From Cymbomonas tetramitiformis (Eukaryota; Chlorophyta; Pyramimonadophyceae; Pyramimonadales; Pyramimonadaceae): a stretch of DNA of 58,438 nt. Below the pieces are notes generated by a model. The model did no database searches, was not told the DNA's origin, and saw only the letters and a list, made by a program, of their open reading frames with translations. The translations under genes were made by a program, and so were the position numbers. Positions 10,772 to 20,600 of the stretch are shown here, piece after piece (position 1 is the stretch's first letter; the number at the start of each line of letters is the position of its first letter). Location of the stretch: assembly GCA_001247695.2 (NCBI GenBank), contig LGRX02028682.1, forward strand, positions 1-58,438. The letters run 5' to 3'.

Positions 10772-12685
10772 TCAGCCTGAAGCCGACCGTGGGAATGGTT
10801 AAGCAACCAAAGTTCATTCAAATCGGAATGGACTTTGTAGCTAAGGCAACACGGCTGCCACCACTCCAGGCGTTGGTGCAATGCGAGGCGGCTGTGAAGC
10901 ATCTCACACGCTTCGTGGAGAAAAATATTAAGCCTATCCAAGGAAAGTGTCCGCACGGATTCGACACGACATACCCGCACGGACGGCACTGCATTGTGAG
11001 TTGGCCAGTGTTCCCCCTTGACTCTTCGGTTCGCGAAGGATTCCTTTTGCGCTTTGCTCTTTAACGGTATACTGCATTTTAGCTTTACCCTCGAAATGCT
11101 TATATTGTGCGCTGTACACCCACACGAGCTTCAGGACCCGATCCTGCATCTTGAAGAAGCCAGCGACGAAGTGATCTCGCGGTGCACGCAGGGAGTCAAC
11201 GCCCTTAAGGTCTCAGGGATTATTAAACTGGTGTCTCATATGAAACGCTTCAGCAGGTATCAACAGGTCGGTTGCGCGCGCTCTCTCTCTCTCCCAACCT
11301 CGCGGAGAGGCGCAACCAATCTGTGTGCCCTGCTGACTGAAAATGCAGCCCTCGCACTTCATACCTCCACAGACTGCATCACGCTCCCCTAGCACGAAGG
11401 CGACGTGGTCTGAGGGCCCGACGAGTTTCACTATTTTGGCTCGCTGGGAATCTGTTCCAAGAGCTGAGTTCGGCCGAGTGTTAAACAGCGTCACAAAGAC
11501 TGACCAGCCTCTCTCCGTGAGCAAGGAAATTCACCCAAAGTTGTCTCACTTTTTACGACGGTTAAGTTGAGGAAATCCTATGGAGATCTTGCGCTGCTAT
11601 TGCGGTGTGTCTTAGCTCACCGTGCCCTGCTGTGATGGAGGGGTTCCCCAGACACTATATCAAAGACTGTGTGAGGTGACAAAAAGTGTCCACCAGTCCG
11701 ACCGCTCGATCGATCTTGGGAAGCATGTTATCGCGATATCGACTGAGCTGGATGACCAGGAGGGCATCTTGAAGGCGCAGCGCATCATCTCGCTAGCATA
11801 CGCTAGTAAAAAAGCAACCTTGGGGCCGGGGAGCCGGAGTAACATGGCTTCTTGGGAGGTGCGGTTTGGAGAGTTGCCCATTTTCCCCTGCTATACACGA
11901 ACTCAATCCTTTTGCCGTCGAGCTTCTTCCGTTTCCTTACTGCAGCGGCAACTTTTGGTAACGAGACTATCTCTGAGCTGCCATAAGGTATCTCTGAAGC
12001 AATGATTCTGAACAGATGGAGAGGGAGTCTTTAAAGTGGAGAGCATCGAGCAGTTGCAACGCCTCTCTTTTGCAGCAGGAAGAATTCTACCACGGTCCGG
12101 TCACCATCTCAACTCCACATTCCCATCTGTCATGCTTGGAATGATTTCACTAGGGTGTGCACTTCATATGCCAACTTCCTTTCGCATCTAAAACCACACG
12201 TGACATAGAGGTCTCCCGTGATTACAGGTCTTCTGAATATAAACCGGCCCACTTCCTCACCCACCCTCCACTTGGGGCCAACTGCATTTCTTACATTTTC
12301 TCCCGGGAATTCACTGCACTGTTGCTGTACAGCAAATATCCATAAACAGGGCACATTCCTGGGAGGATACAACTCAGACATTGGCGACATATTGTGTCTC
12401 TTCACCGCCCGGTTTGAGTGTTACTTTCAGTGCACCGTCTCTTGACTTCGGTGATGCTCAGAGGAGGTCCTTCATGAAGCGCCTCGACGGGTCTGGGTGA
12501 CCTCAGGAACACAAGCAGGAGATGCTGCAGACGAGGCAAGGTTAATGGAGGAGATAAACGCCAAGAATGTGCGTCTTGAACTTGAGGCAAAGAAGAAGAA
12601 ACAGGAAATTTTGAAGAAAACCGGGGCGGACCGTCCAGCAGAGGAGGTGGAAGAAGAAGAAATAGACGAAGAAGCGAGCGACTGA
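10772..12685 (+). CDS. Candidate intron-containing host gene, unknown function
   Basis: Several short open stretches bounded by GT and AG line up on the plus strand. They are roughly: 10772-10995 (ends before GTGAGT), 11131-11264 (acceptor CACGAG or CTTCAG, donor GTCGGT), 11347-11561, 11653-11860 and a last exon from about 12452 to a stop at 12685. The join between the second and third stretches keeps phase; the join into the fourth does not, so at least one boundary is wrong or the gene is damaged. The fourth stretch reads as helical, TPR-like sequence (ELDDQEGILKAQ), and the C terminus is a charged coiled coil with an acidic tail (EEVEEEEIDEEASD). No family is recognised. Exon style and lack of repeats suggest a host gene rather than a transposon. 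Confidence 0.45.
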
Positions 12686-12699
12686 CGATGGTGTTTTGA

Positions 12700-13760
12700 A
12701 GCTCTGCGAGTTCTGGAAAGTGCACCAGGGGGGGGGACCTTTAGGCCTTCCATGGGGAGGACATTTGGAGGCACTTCCCAAAGACATCGTGCTTAGTTGC
12801 TGGCTTCTGGCTTGCGAGAGGAAATGGGCCTGGTACAGTTTGTCAACCATAAATATGCCTGGGTGTCTCAAGTCATTCTGCAAGCTTCCTTAACAGTGTC
12901 TCTTTACGACATGAAAAATACACTTTTTGGGCTGTGTGTTTCCACGTCGATTGCTTGTCGCATCGTTTCATATTCGTTGAGGCGCCATCTTACCATCTTA
13001 TTCTGCGTTGAGACGATCGCTGCCAAGCCCTATAACTGCCGCTCAGTTATTGCATATGATTTATGTGCCTTACTTAAGTTGTACCCAAGGAATATATATA
13101 TATTGCATTGAGTATGAAATCGTATTTGCATTGAGTATCATCTCGTATATGAAATGAAAATAGTGTGAGATATCAGACAGGTGGTATAATTGCTTCCGGG
13201 TGTACAACAGAAAGGTGGCTAAAACGGCAAAGTCTCTAGATGTGTGCCAAAGATAGAATAAGATTTTAAACTGTCATAATGAGTAGTGACAACACTGTGC
13301 TCCTAAAGTCTACAGGGGACACCGAATCCAACACACCACCCAGTGTTGGAACGGAGTGGAGCAAGGCACCTTATCGAAATCTCCGATACGATCGAGCAGG
13401 ATATCGGTATCTGTAGACAAATTTGTTCCGATTTCGGAATATCGACATCGACAGGTAGTTATGCGTTGGTGTCGGTATCAGTTGGCAGCCAGAACGGTGT
13501 CGTTGGTATCTGTCGACAAATTCGATTGTGATGTTCGTATCTGACATCGACATCGATTTGTAGACAGGGGTATCGATAACATTCGGTGATATCGGATCGT
13601 GGCTCGAGGGGCGAAAATGGATTCTGTGTGGGCGAGTTGGGGGAGTCTTAACCCCACACGGGGCGAAAACGGAGTCTGCGGAGCGTGGGGGCGGGTGATA
13701 CATCCCAACGCATAGGCTCCGGCACGATAATCATATATTGGACTCAAGGCATATATCATG
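12700..13760. other. Intergenic region with short repeats
   Basis: No convincing coding sequence. Near 13.38-13.57 kb a block rich in GGTATCTGT.GACAAATT and GACATCGACATCGA occurs twice. At 13325-13350 a segment resembles the outer edge of the LTRs at 45.1 and 48.3 kb (AATCCAACACACCACC against AATCCAGCACACCACC), so a degraded relative of that LTR may end here. Confidence 0.4.
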
Positions 13761-14033
13761 TATTTAAATAGGGATAAGTTTACATCGGGGGCTGACATTT
13801 CATTTTAATCCACATCGGGGGCCGACATCTTATTTTAATCCACATCGGGGACACTTCATTTTAATCCACATCGGGGCAGACATTTGATTTTAATCCACAT
13901 CGGGGCAGACATCTCATTTTAATCTACATCGGGGGCCGACATTTGATTTTAATCCACATCGGGGGCTGACACGCCTAAACGTTTCATATCGGGTGTAGAC
14001 ATCTCATTTTAATCCACATCGGGGGTTGACATT
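13761..14033. repeat. 30-bp minisatellite array, left inverted terminus of the Gypsy-methyltransferase unit
   Basis: After a leader TATTTAAATAGGGATAAGTT there are about eight units of a 30-bp repeat, consensus ACATCGGGGGCCGACAT plus CTCATTTTAATCC. Some units carry diagnostic variants (one with a CGCCTAAACG insert, followed by ATATCGGGTGTAGAC). The same leader, the same unit and the same variant pair recur at 24456-24711 in inverted orientation. The two arrays therefore share ancestry and bracket the retroelement genes. Confidence 0.9.
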
Positions 14034-14092
14034 GCATAGCATGCGTAAACAGAAGACACACGCAACGATATAATGTAAACGAAACATAACTA

Positions 14093-14157
14093 CGCAAATC
14101 CAACCGGTAGATATGCAACTCGTATTACGATAAGCATATCTACCGGTTGGATTTGCG
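14093..14157. repeat. Perfect 24-bp-arm hairpin
   Basis: Arms 14093-14116 and 14134-14157 are perfect inverted repeats around a 17-base loop; each arm contains ATCCAACCGGTAGATATGC or its complement. It lies in the 3' non-coding part of the retroelement, between the stop of the methyltransferase ORF and the left array. It could act in RNA 3'-end formation or packaging, or mark an element end; the sequence does not decide. Confidence 0.9.
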
Positions 14158-14653
14158 AAATAATGTTTTTTGGTGCCATGTCACGGGCATACAAATGCAT
14201 ATACGAAGTTTCAGAGTAATCGGATACGAATCGATATATATCACAACCGGTGATTATGCAATACGGCCCGTGTTACGAAAACATTTTTATTCTGTAACAA
14301 AGCTCCCAAAGGAATCGTGTTTCATCACTATATAGCACAGATTGTTCGGCTAGTTTCTCTCGTCACAGGAATCCCTGTTTTTCCCCAACCTGCGCCGCCA
14401 TAAATGTCATCTCTATTGTCATCTGTCACGGTATTGTACCAACACCGTTGATTCTGTCATAATCGTTCCTAATAATATTTCTATCGTTCACGATTCTGCC
14501 AGAGAGATAACATTTACTGATTTTGCATTCTTCATCCACGATCTCAGATTCCCTATCAATATTTCTCCCAATATGCCGGTAATCTGAATCGGATCCCCCT
14601 TCCGTGGGGGTAATTGGCAGTCTATCGTGCCCCCTGGCACAACTCTCCCCCCC

Positions 14654-17644
14654 TTAGGGGTGGCTTTCTCCTGATGTCACCCCAGCATCTTCATCACCTG
14701 TATTCCTGGGAAATAACCGCTGAAATAAGGTTCTCAGTAACTTAGCAGGTATAGGATATACTGCGCGAGAATTCTGCATCCCCTGCTGATCTGGATGAGG
14801 CCCTAGTTGAGCAGTAAGGGGGTGCACTCCAGTTGCCCATTTACATGGACACGGAGTCTGCGAGGTACATTCTCGCAGTGGTACGCTGGGCGGCGCATTA
14901 GTCCAGATACAAGTAGGTTTCTTATACTTCTCCCCGTACATACAATATGAGCAAAACAAGGGGGTAGGTAATTGATCCACTACAGGTCTGAATCGCAAAG
15001 CATTGGGATATCGCCCTTTTGGATTTTCCAGAAACCAATAGCGTGGTCTGAGATATTCGATGATGTCAAGGGTGCGTTCTACACAAGCATCTGCAGATAT
15101 TAAATCTGGTGGTCCTCCAGTAGTTCGCGCTTGACTATATTGGGTACACGGTGGACTCGCCCATATTACATCAAAATATCCAGGAGGGTAATAGTTCCAA
15201 TATTCCCAATCTTCAATTCTGGTAACATGCGTAGATCGCCAGAACTTATCAGAATCTAAAGATACTATCTGTGCCTGAGGAAAGCATTCTGAGAAGGATC
15301 TCTGAACTGAGCCAGTGCCACTGAAGAGTACCAGTATTCTGATAGGTTTTACTGGAGCTGGCGATAACTCAGTCACATACGCCACTTCTCCAGAATCGGT
15401 AAAGTGTTGTTCCTCCCATGGAAGACACGCACTCGCAGATCTATTAGACATACCCCAGAACTGCGCTGATAATTGCTGCACTAATGTCCCACTGTCCGCT
15501 GTCATTATTGACGCAGCATTCTGGTGCCGTCGATGTTCCCTTCTCCGCGCAGCTGAATCCCTGACCTGCTGTTCCATTGCTAGGCGTCTCTCTTCAAAAT
15601 CCCGCAACTGGTGTAATGGGGCACCGCGCTCTAACTTATCACGCGTTCTCCACTGGTCATGGGCTTTAGAGAACCCGGTCCATCGCACCTTCCATTCCTC
15701 TATTTCTTTGCCCCTGCTCACGCGTACGCGTCGGCTCAAGATTTTCTCTACATGAGCCTCCTTCTGTCCGTCCACCATCACTGCTTCAGGTGTCACTGTC
15801 TGCTGTCGCAGAGCGAAAGTGTCCTCTCCACCTGTGTAGGGTTTCAATCTGTGCTGCGCGAACACGTCATGCACTCTCCAATGTGGGGGCAACTTCAGTC
15901 TATACGCCACTGGTGCCCCTCTGTCTGCCTCAGGCATCTCCGCCTGCAGATCGCTGTAAAAGCGTTCCGTAACTGCAACTGGACCATGCCACCGCTTGCT
16001 CAGCTTGCGGCACAAGGCTCTGTCCATCAACTTCTCTGTAAGATGTTTAGCCTCAATCCAGACCAAGTCACCTACCGCATACTCCCGCTGCGTGTGTCGC
16101 TGATCAAAAGCGTCTCGTTGCCTGCGTTGTGCTAGCTCAAGTTTGCTGCGTGCGTCCCGCAACTGCGACGAAAATCTCGACGCCCATTCATGTGCAGTCC
16201 CCACCCCTCCTTTTCGTTGCCCGCTGTGCAATTGAGCGGCCTCCAAGAAGATGTCAAGCTGCGACATGGGCGACACACCACAACATAATTCAAATGGAGT
16301 GAAGCCTGTAACATCATTACGCGAATCGTTGATTGCGAACTCCACGTTCGTAGCGTATAAGTCCCAGGACTCTGGATTGTCCTCCACAAACGATCTCAAC
16401 ATGTCCTCCACCACCCTGTTAGTGTGCTCCGCTTGACCATCAGAGCGAGGGTTGTAGGGCGTAGTCATCGCCACTTTCACACCCATCAATCTCATCAACT
16501 CCTTCCAGAAGGTATCCTGAAAGCGTGGATCACGGTCACTGACTATTTTCATCGGAGCTCCATGTTGTCTCCACACCGTGTCAAAGTAGATACGTGCCAC
16601 TGTAGCAGCAGAGCTGTCCCCAAAATTCATAGGAACCACATGTACCATTTTAGACAGTTTGCATGTAAATGCTACAAATGCGTCATTGCCCTGCTCAGTC
16701 AAGGGTAGGCCTGTGACGAAATCCACTCCCACATCCTGCCATACCCGAGTTGGAATAGAATGCGGGTTCAGCAATCCATCTGGGAAAGATGATCTGGGCT
16801 TCACCGCCTGACAAACTGAACAGGAGGCAACCCATTCTCCCACATCTTGGTGTGCATTCCTCCACCAAAACCTTCGCAGAACACGCTCCAGCGTTTTATC
16901 TCGGCCAGTATGGCCAGCTGTCGCTGACTCATGCGCTTCGCGCATAATAATCTCTCTCAGCGGAGAGTCCTCTCCCAGCACCAACTGAAATCTTCCCGAT
17001 GCAGTTCTCCACAGTACTTCACCCACCAGACAGAACTCTTTGGTGCGGCTGTGAGGAGCACACTTTACCTTAGTGCGTAGCTCATTGAGAGGTCCATCTC
17101 TAGTATATTCGGACTTCAAGGCTTCCAAGAAAGCAGCATCAGACGCTTCTTCCTGAGAGTCACGCAATTTGGCTGCTTTGCCTGCGTGTATTATGGGTAC
17201 TCGTCCTCTTGGTTGACGTACTCTTTGTACTCGCTGCTTCGATGGAGGCGCATACACTACCAGCATAGGCTGCTGTAAATCTACTAATTTCCCATTGGAA
17301 CCCTCCATCAATTGTACTGGTTCACCTTGCGCATCATGCGTGGGAATCACCTCCTCAATACGCATTCCTGCTCGCCTGAACAGGGATCTCCACTGCGGCA
17401 TTCTGGACTGAATATCAGGCAGTAGAAACACAGCGGAAGTGTTCTCGGGGTCACATCGCCACTCCTGCACGTATTTACGCAGCAAGGCCTCCACTGTCAA
17501 GTGTTTGTCTGAGAACGAGGGTTCGCACCACACATGCATCCCTCTCCACTTTTCCTGTAAGCAGTTGTGCCAGAACCGCTTTACACGCCGATTGTTGCCA
17601 TACTCATCGCAGCAGGCGTCGACGTCGAAGTTGCCATATTTAGC
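14654..17644 (-). CDS. Gypsy polyprotein, 3' part: Dam-like domain, integrase, chromodomain, C5 cytosine methyltransferase
   Basis: This frame continues directly from the pol ORF after a TAG at 17645-17647; an internal ATG at 17539 gives 961 residues. Residue numbers count from that ATG. About 30 residues upstream to residue 80 is phage Dam-like sequence (FDVDAC, VWCEPSF); the expected NPPY motif is degraded to CEPS, so this part is probably inactive. Integrase: HHCC zinc finger at about 200-247, catalytic Asp about 273, Asp about 333 and Glu about 369 (D,D35E spacing kept). Chromodomain at about 595-655 (WKVRWTGFS). The C terminus is a C5 methyltransferase: motif I LFSGTGS at about 731, motif IV SPPCTQYSQ at about 793 with the catalytic Cys, motif VI ENPKG at about 835. 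The chromodomain would steer integration and the methyltransferase could methylate element or host DNA. All key residues of these last two are present. Confidence 0.85.
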   Translation of the reverse strand, partial: AKYGNFDVDACCDEYGNNRRVKRFWHNCLQEKWRGMHVWCEPSFSDKHLTVEALLRKYVQEWRCDPENTSAVFLLPDIQSRMPQWRSLFRRAGMRIEEVIPTHDAQGEPVQLMEGSNGKLVDLQQPMLVVYAPPSKQRVQRVRQPRGRVPIIHAGKAAKLRDSQEEASDAAFLEALKSEYTRDGPLNELRTKVKCAPHSRTKEFCLVGEVLWRTASGRFQLVLGEDSPLREIIMREAHESATAGHTGRDKTLERVLRRFWWRNAHQDVGEWVASCSVCQAVKPRSSFPDGLLNPHSIPTRVWQDVGVDFVTGLPLTEQGNDAFVAFTCKLSKMVHVVPMNFGDSSAATVARIYFDTVWRQHGAPMKIVSDRDPRFQDTFWKELMRLMGVKVAMTTPYNPRSDGQAEHTNRVVEDMLRSFVEDNPESWDLYATNVEFAINDSRNDVTGFTPFELCCGVSPMSQLDIFLEAAQLHSGQRKGGVGTAHEWASRFSSQLRDARSKLELAQRRQRDAFDQRHTQREYAVGDLVWIEAKHLTEKLMDRALCRKLSKRWHGPVAVTERFYSDLQAEMPEADRGAPVAYRLKLPPHWRVHDVFAQHRLKPYTGGEDTFALRQQTVTPEAVMVDGQKEAHVEKILSRRVRVSRGKEIEEWKVRWTGFSKAHDQWRTRDKLERGAPLHQLRDFEERRLAMEQQVRDSAARRREHRRHQNAASIMTADSGTLVQQLSAQFWGMSNRSASACLPWEEQHFTDSGEVAYVTELSPAPVKPIRILVLFSGTGSVQRSFSECFPQAQIVSLDSDKFWRSTHVTRIEDWEYWNYYPPGYFDVIWASPPCTQYSQARTTGGPPDLISADACVERTLDIIEYLRPRYWFLENPKGRYPNALRFRPVVDQLPTPLFCSYCMYGEKYKKPTCIWTNAPPSVPLRECTSQTPCPCKWATGVHPLTAQLGPHPDQQGMQNSRAVYPIPAKLLRTLFQRLFPRNTGDEDAGVTSGESHP

Positions 17645-20600
17645 CTAGATACGGTCAAACACGTCCTGCCGCACACGCATACCGTGCCAGCCAACTGCCT
17701 GGAACCGTACAGACTTCTTTGGCTGCCTCTGTGATGGCAGTGGAGCTTCTGCAGACTGTTCCTGCACTTCTGAGCACTGGTCTTCCTTCACATCCCCTTT
17801 CAGGGCAGAAGGCACAGAACGCCTGTTCTGCGGGTCACCCTGCTTGGTCACTTTGGTGTTCACATCGCCTCGTTCTGAGGCGGCATCCCGCAAAGGAGTT
17901 TCTACATCCTCCTTCACTCGCAACACTTGGGAGCGGGGACTCCTCCTCAATGTGCGTTCCAGTCCACCCGACTTCTGCTGAGTCGTCTGAGTGTCCTCGG
18001 TGCGACTGCTCACCTCCGCGACTTTATCTGATACCCCCTTCACTTTAGAAGTGATGCGCTTGTCCAGCGTCTTGGATCTCAGATACTTCCCCCGACTTTT
18101 AAAGGCCAGGGTAGCCTCCATAGCTTTCTCCGCTATCTGTAAAGTGTCCACCGCGTGAAGATAAGCCTGCTGCTCTGCATGCCATGCAGGATAGCTCTTC
18201 GAGGGCCCCTCTTCGAAGATGTGGGAGGTGTCCATCGCAGCGAGCGAAGTCTTGGGTAAATCGGATTTGTCGTCCAATACCCCCGCCTCCTTCAACCCGT
18301 CTCGTGGCGACTTGACCACATAGTCAGGTCGGCGAGACAAGGCGTCAGGTACCAGCAACAGAGCCCCCTTCACATATTCCATACGGGGAACACCCACCTC
18401 CACCAAGTCCATGTACCATCTCGCCTGTCGCCTAGATAGCTCACGCCCCGGCTCCATTAACCACTCTAATGGGCGGTGATCACCTTGAAGCTTGAACTCT
18501 GTAAAAATCAAATAATGTCTCCACGTCACTGTACAGCAATGATGTAGAGCACCCAGTTCTCGCTCTCCAGTATGGTAATTCTGCTCTGCCGCTGAAAATT
18601 GTCGGCTCTCATATGCAATCACCTTCAGGCCATTCCCACAGTCTTGCATAAGGACCCCGCCTAGCGCCACTCCGCTAGCGTCCGTCTGCACCAGAAAAGG
18701 AGCAGATCCATCAGCTGCCGCCTTCATATTTGGCAATGCCAGAATGGGCGCCTTAACCAGAGCAGCTTTCAACTCCTCAAAGGCCCACTGCTGCTCCGGT
18801 CCCCATGTCCAGGGTACATCCGTCTTGGTCAGCTTGGTCAAGGGCTGCGCTATCTCAGAGAAGCAGTGGATGAAACGCCTATAATATCCCGCCAGTCCCA
18901 AGAACTGCCGCACGTGGGTAACATTCTCCAGCGCAGGCCAATCGCGCACTGCCGCCACCTTATCATGTTGAGGTTGGCACCCTTCCTTCGACAGAGTGTG
19001 ACCAAGGAACTTGATAGAAGACTTCAACATTTGTGCCTTAGACTTCTTCAAGTATACACCCTTCTCGCGGCATGTTAACAGAAATGTGCGTACCGCAGAG
19101 TAGTGCTCCTCCACGGTCCCACTGGTGTAAACACACACATCGTCAATAAAAATTCTGACGAAGGGTAAATGTCCCAACGCTCGCTGCATTCGCCGTTGAT
19201 ATTGTGACGGGGAGTTCTGCAAGCCTTGAGGCATTACCAACCACTCGTAGGCTCCCATCTGAGTAGTAAACGCTGTCTTCTCCACGTCCTCAGGTGCCAT
19301 AGGTACTTGCCAGAACCCGTCTACAGCGTCGAAGGTGGAGAAATGGGTAGCTCCCTGCATCTCGTCAAACATCATTTGAATATCAGGTAGAGGATACCGG
19401 TCTCGAATTGTTTGTGAATTCAGTTGCCTGAAATCACACACCAGCCTAAGGATATGGGGCTGTCCTGGCTTGGGTACCATTAAACAAGGAGCCGCATACG
19501 GACTCGAAGAGGGTCGTATATATCCTTTCTCCACCAGTTGTTCAATGCGTTCTCGTAGTTGACGCAACTCCTCCACAGACATCTTGTAAGGTCTTCTACA
19601 GGGAGGTCCTCCTTCTCTGTCCGGCTTGAGGTTAATCTTCGCCTGATCTTCGTCAGCGTGCCGAAGGTTTTCCAATCCAGAAGGTAAAGAGTCCCGCAGC
19701 TCCTGCTCAAACTCGTCGAAGAGGTCCTTGAACTTCTTCTTCCACGCTGCAGTGGCATCCGCATCTTGCGAGTCCTGCTGCGACACAGGGTTCTTCGGTT
19801 CATCGTTGGCGCCAGTAGGAATCTTCGAGATGTCCTCCTTCTCAACGGCCAAATCCTCAGCTTCCACCTTGAAAGCCGACTCTCCGGTTGTGGTCCTCGC
19901 AGCCATCATCAACCATGCGGGCATTGAAGAAGCGTCTCCCGCGAGTCTCCGCGTTTCCGCGGCCACTAGATGTTTCTTCAACTGCACCGAAGTGAGGAAC
20001 ACCTCGTCAATCAGCCCGGCACAATCCACATCTCCTCGTCGCTTCCCTTTCCTTCCTCCAGGGGCAGCACTGATTCCAGGATTACACCCGGAAATGGTAA
20101 CCCTCTCTGCACCGCCTCCTTTCCTTTTGTTAGAAAAGGACACTGCACCATTGCCATCATAGTCCAGCGTAATGGGAGATAAGCTGCGTAGCCATTTCCC
20201 TCCCAACATCATGTCCACGGCGATGCCCAAGGGTAGCACCCGCATAGCCATACATTGCTCAGTATAGGTCCCTGTCGTGGTCCTGGCAGTGAACTTAGAA
20301 TAAGCCACATGACCAGTCGTCTTGACTGAGCCATCCGCCAGGGTCACACGCATAGCGGGTCCACTTCGCGTAGTCAACTTGCAGCGTCTGGCGCAGTCTT
20401 CAGATACGAATATATCCGAAGCTCCAGAATCCACCAGCACCTTGACACGATGTCCCTTCAAGTACGCGAAGAATACCAGAAGTAGGGGTCCATCTGGATC
20501 TTGTGCAGAAGCCAAGTATTCAGTGGGTCCCCATCGTACATTACCATCGCTGCACACCCGCTCACATTTAAGTGGGTCATCATCATCTTCCTCATTATCA

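Noticed and set aside
13782..14033. CRISPR-like look of the regular 30-bp repeats
   Set aside because: Units are contiguous with no unique spacers, vary internally, and the context is a eukaryotic transposon.
19480..19845. Arg-rich 121-codon frame within the Gypsy pol region
   Set aside because: An overlapping shadow of pol on the same strand in another frame.
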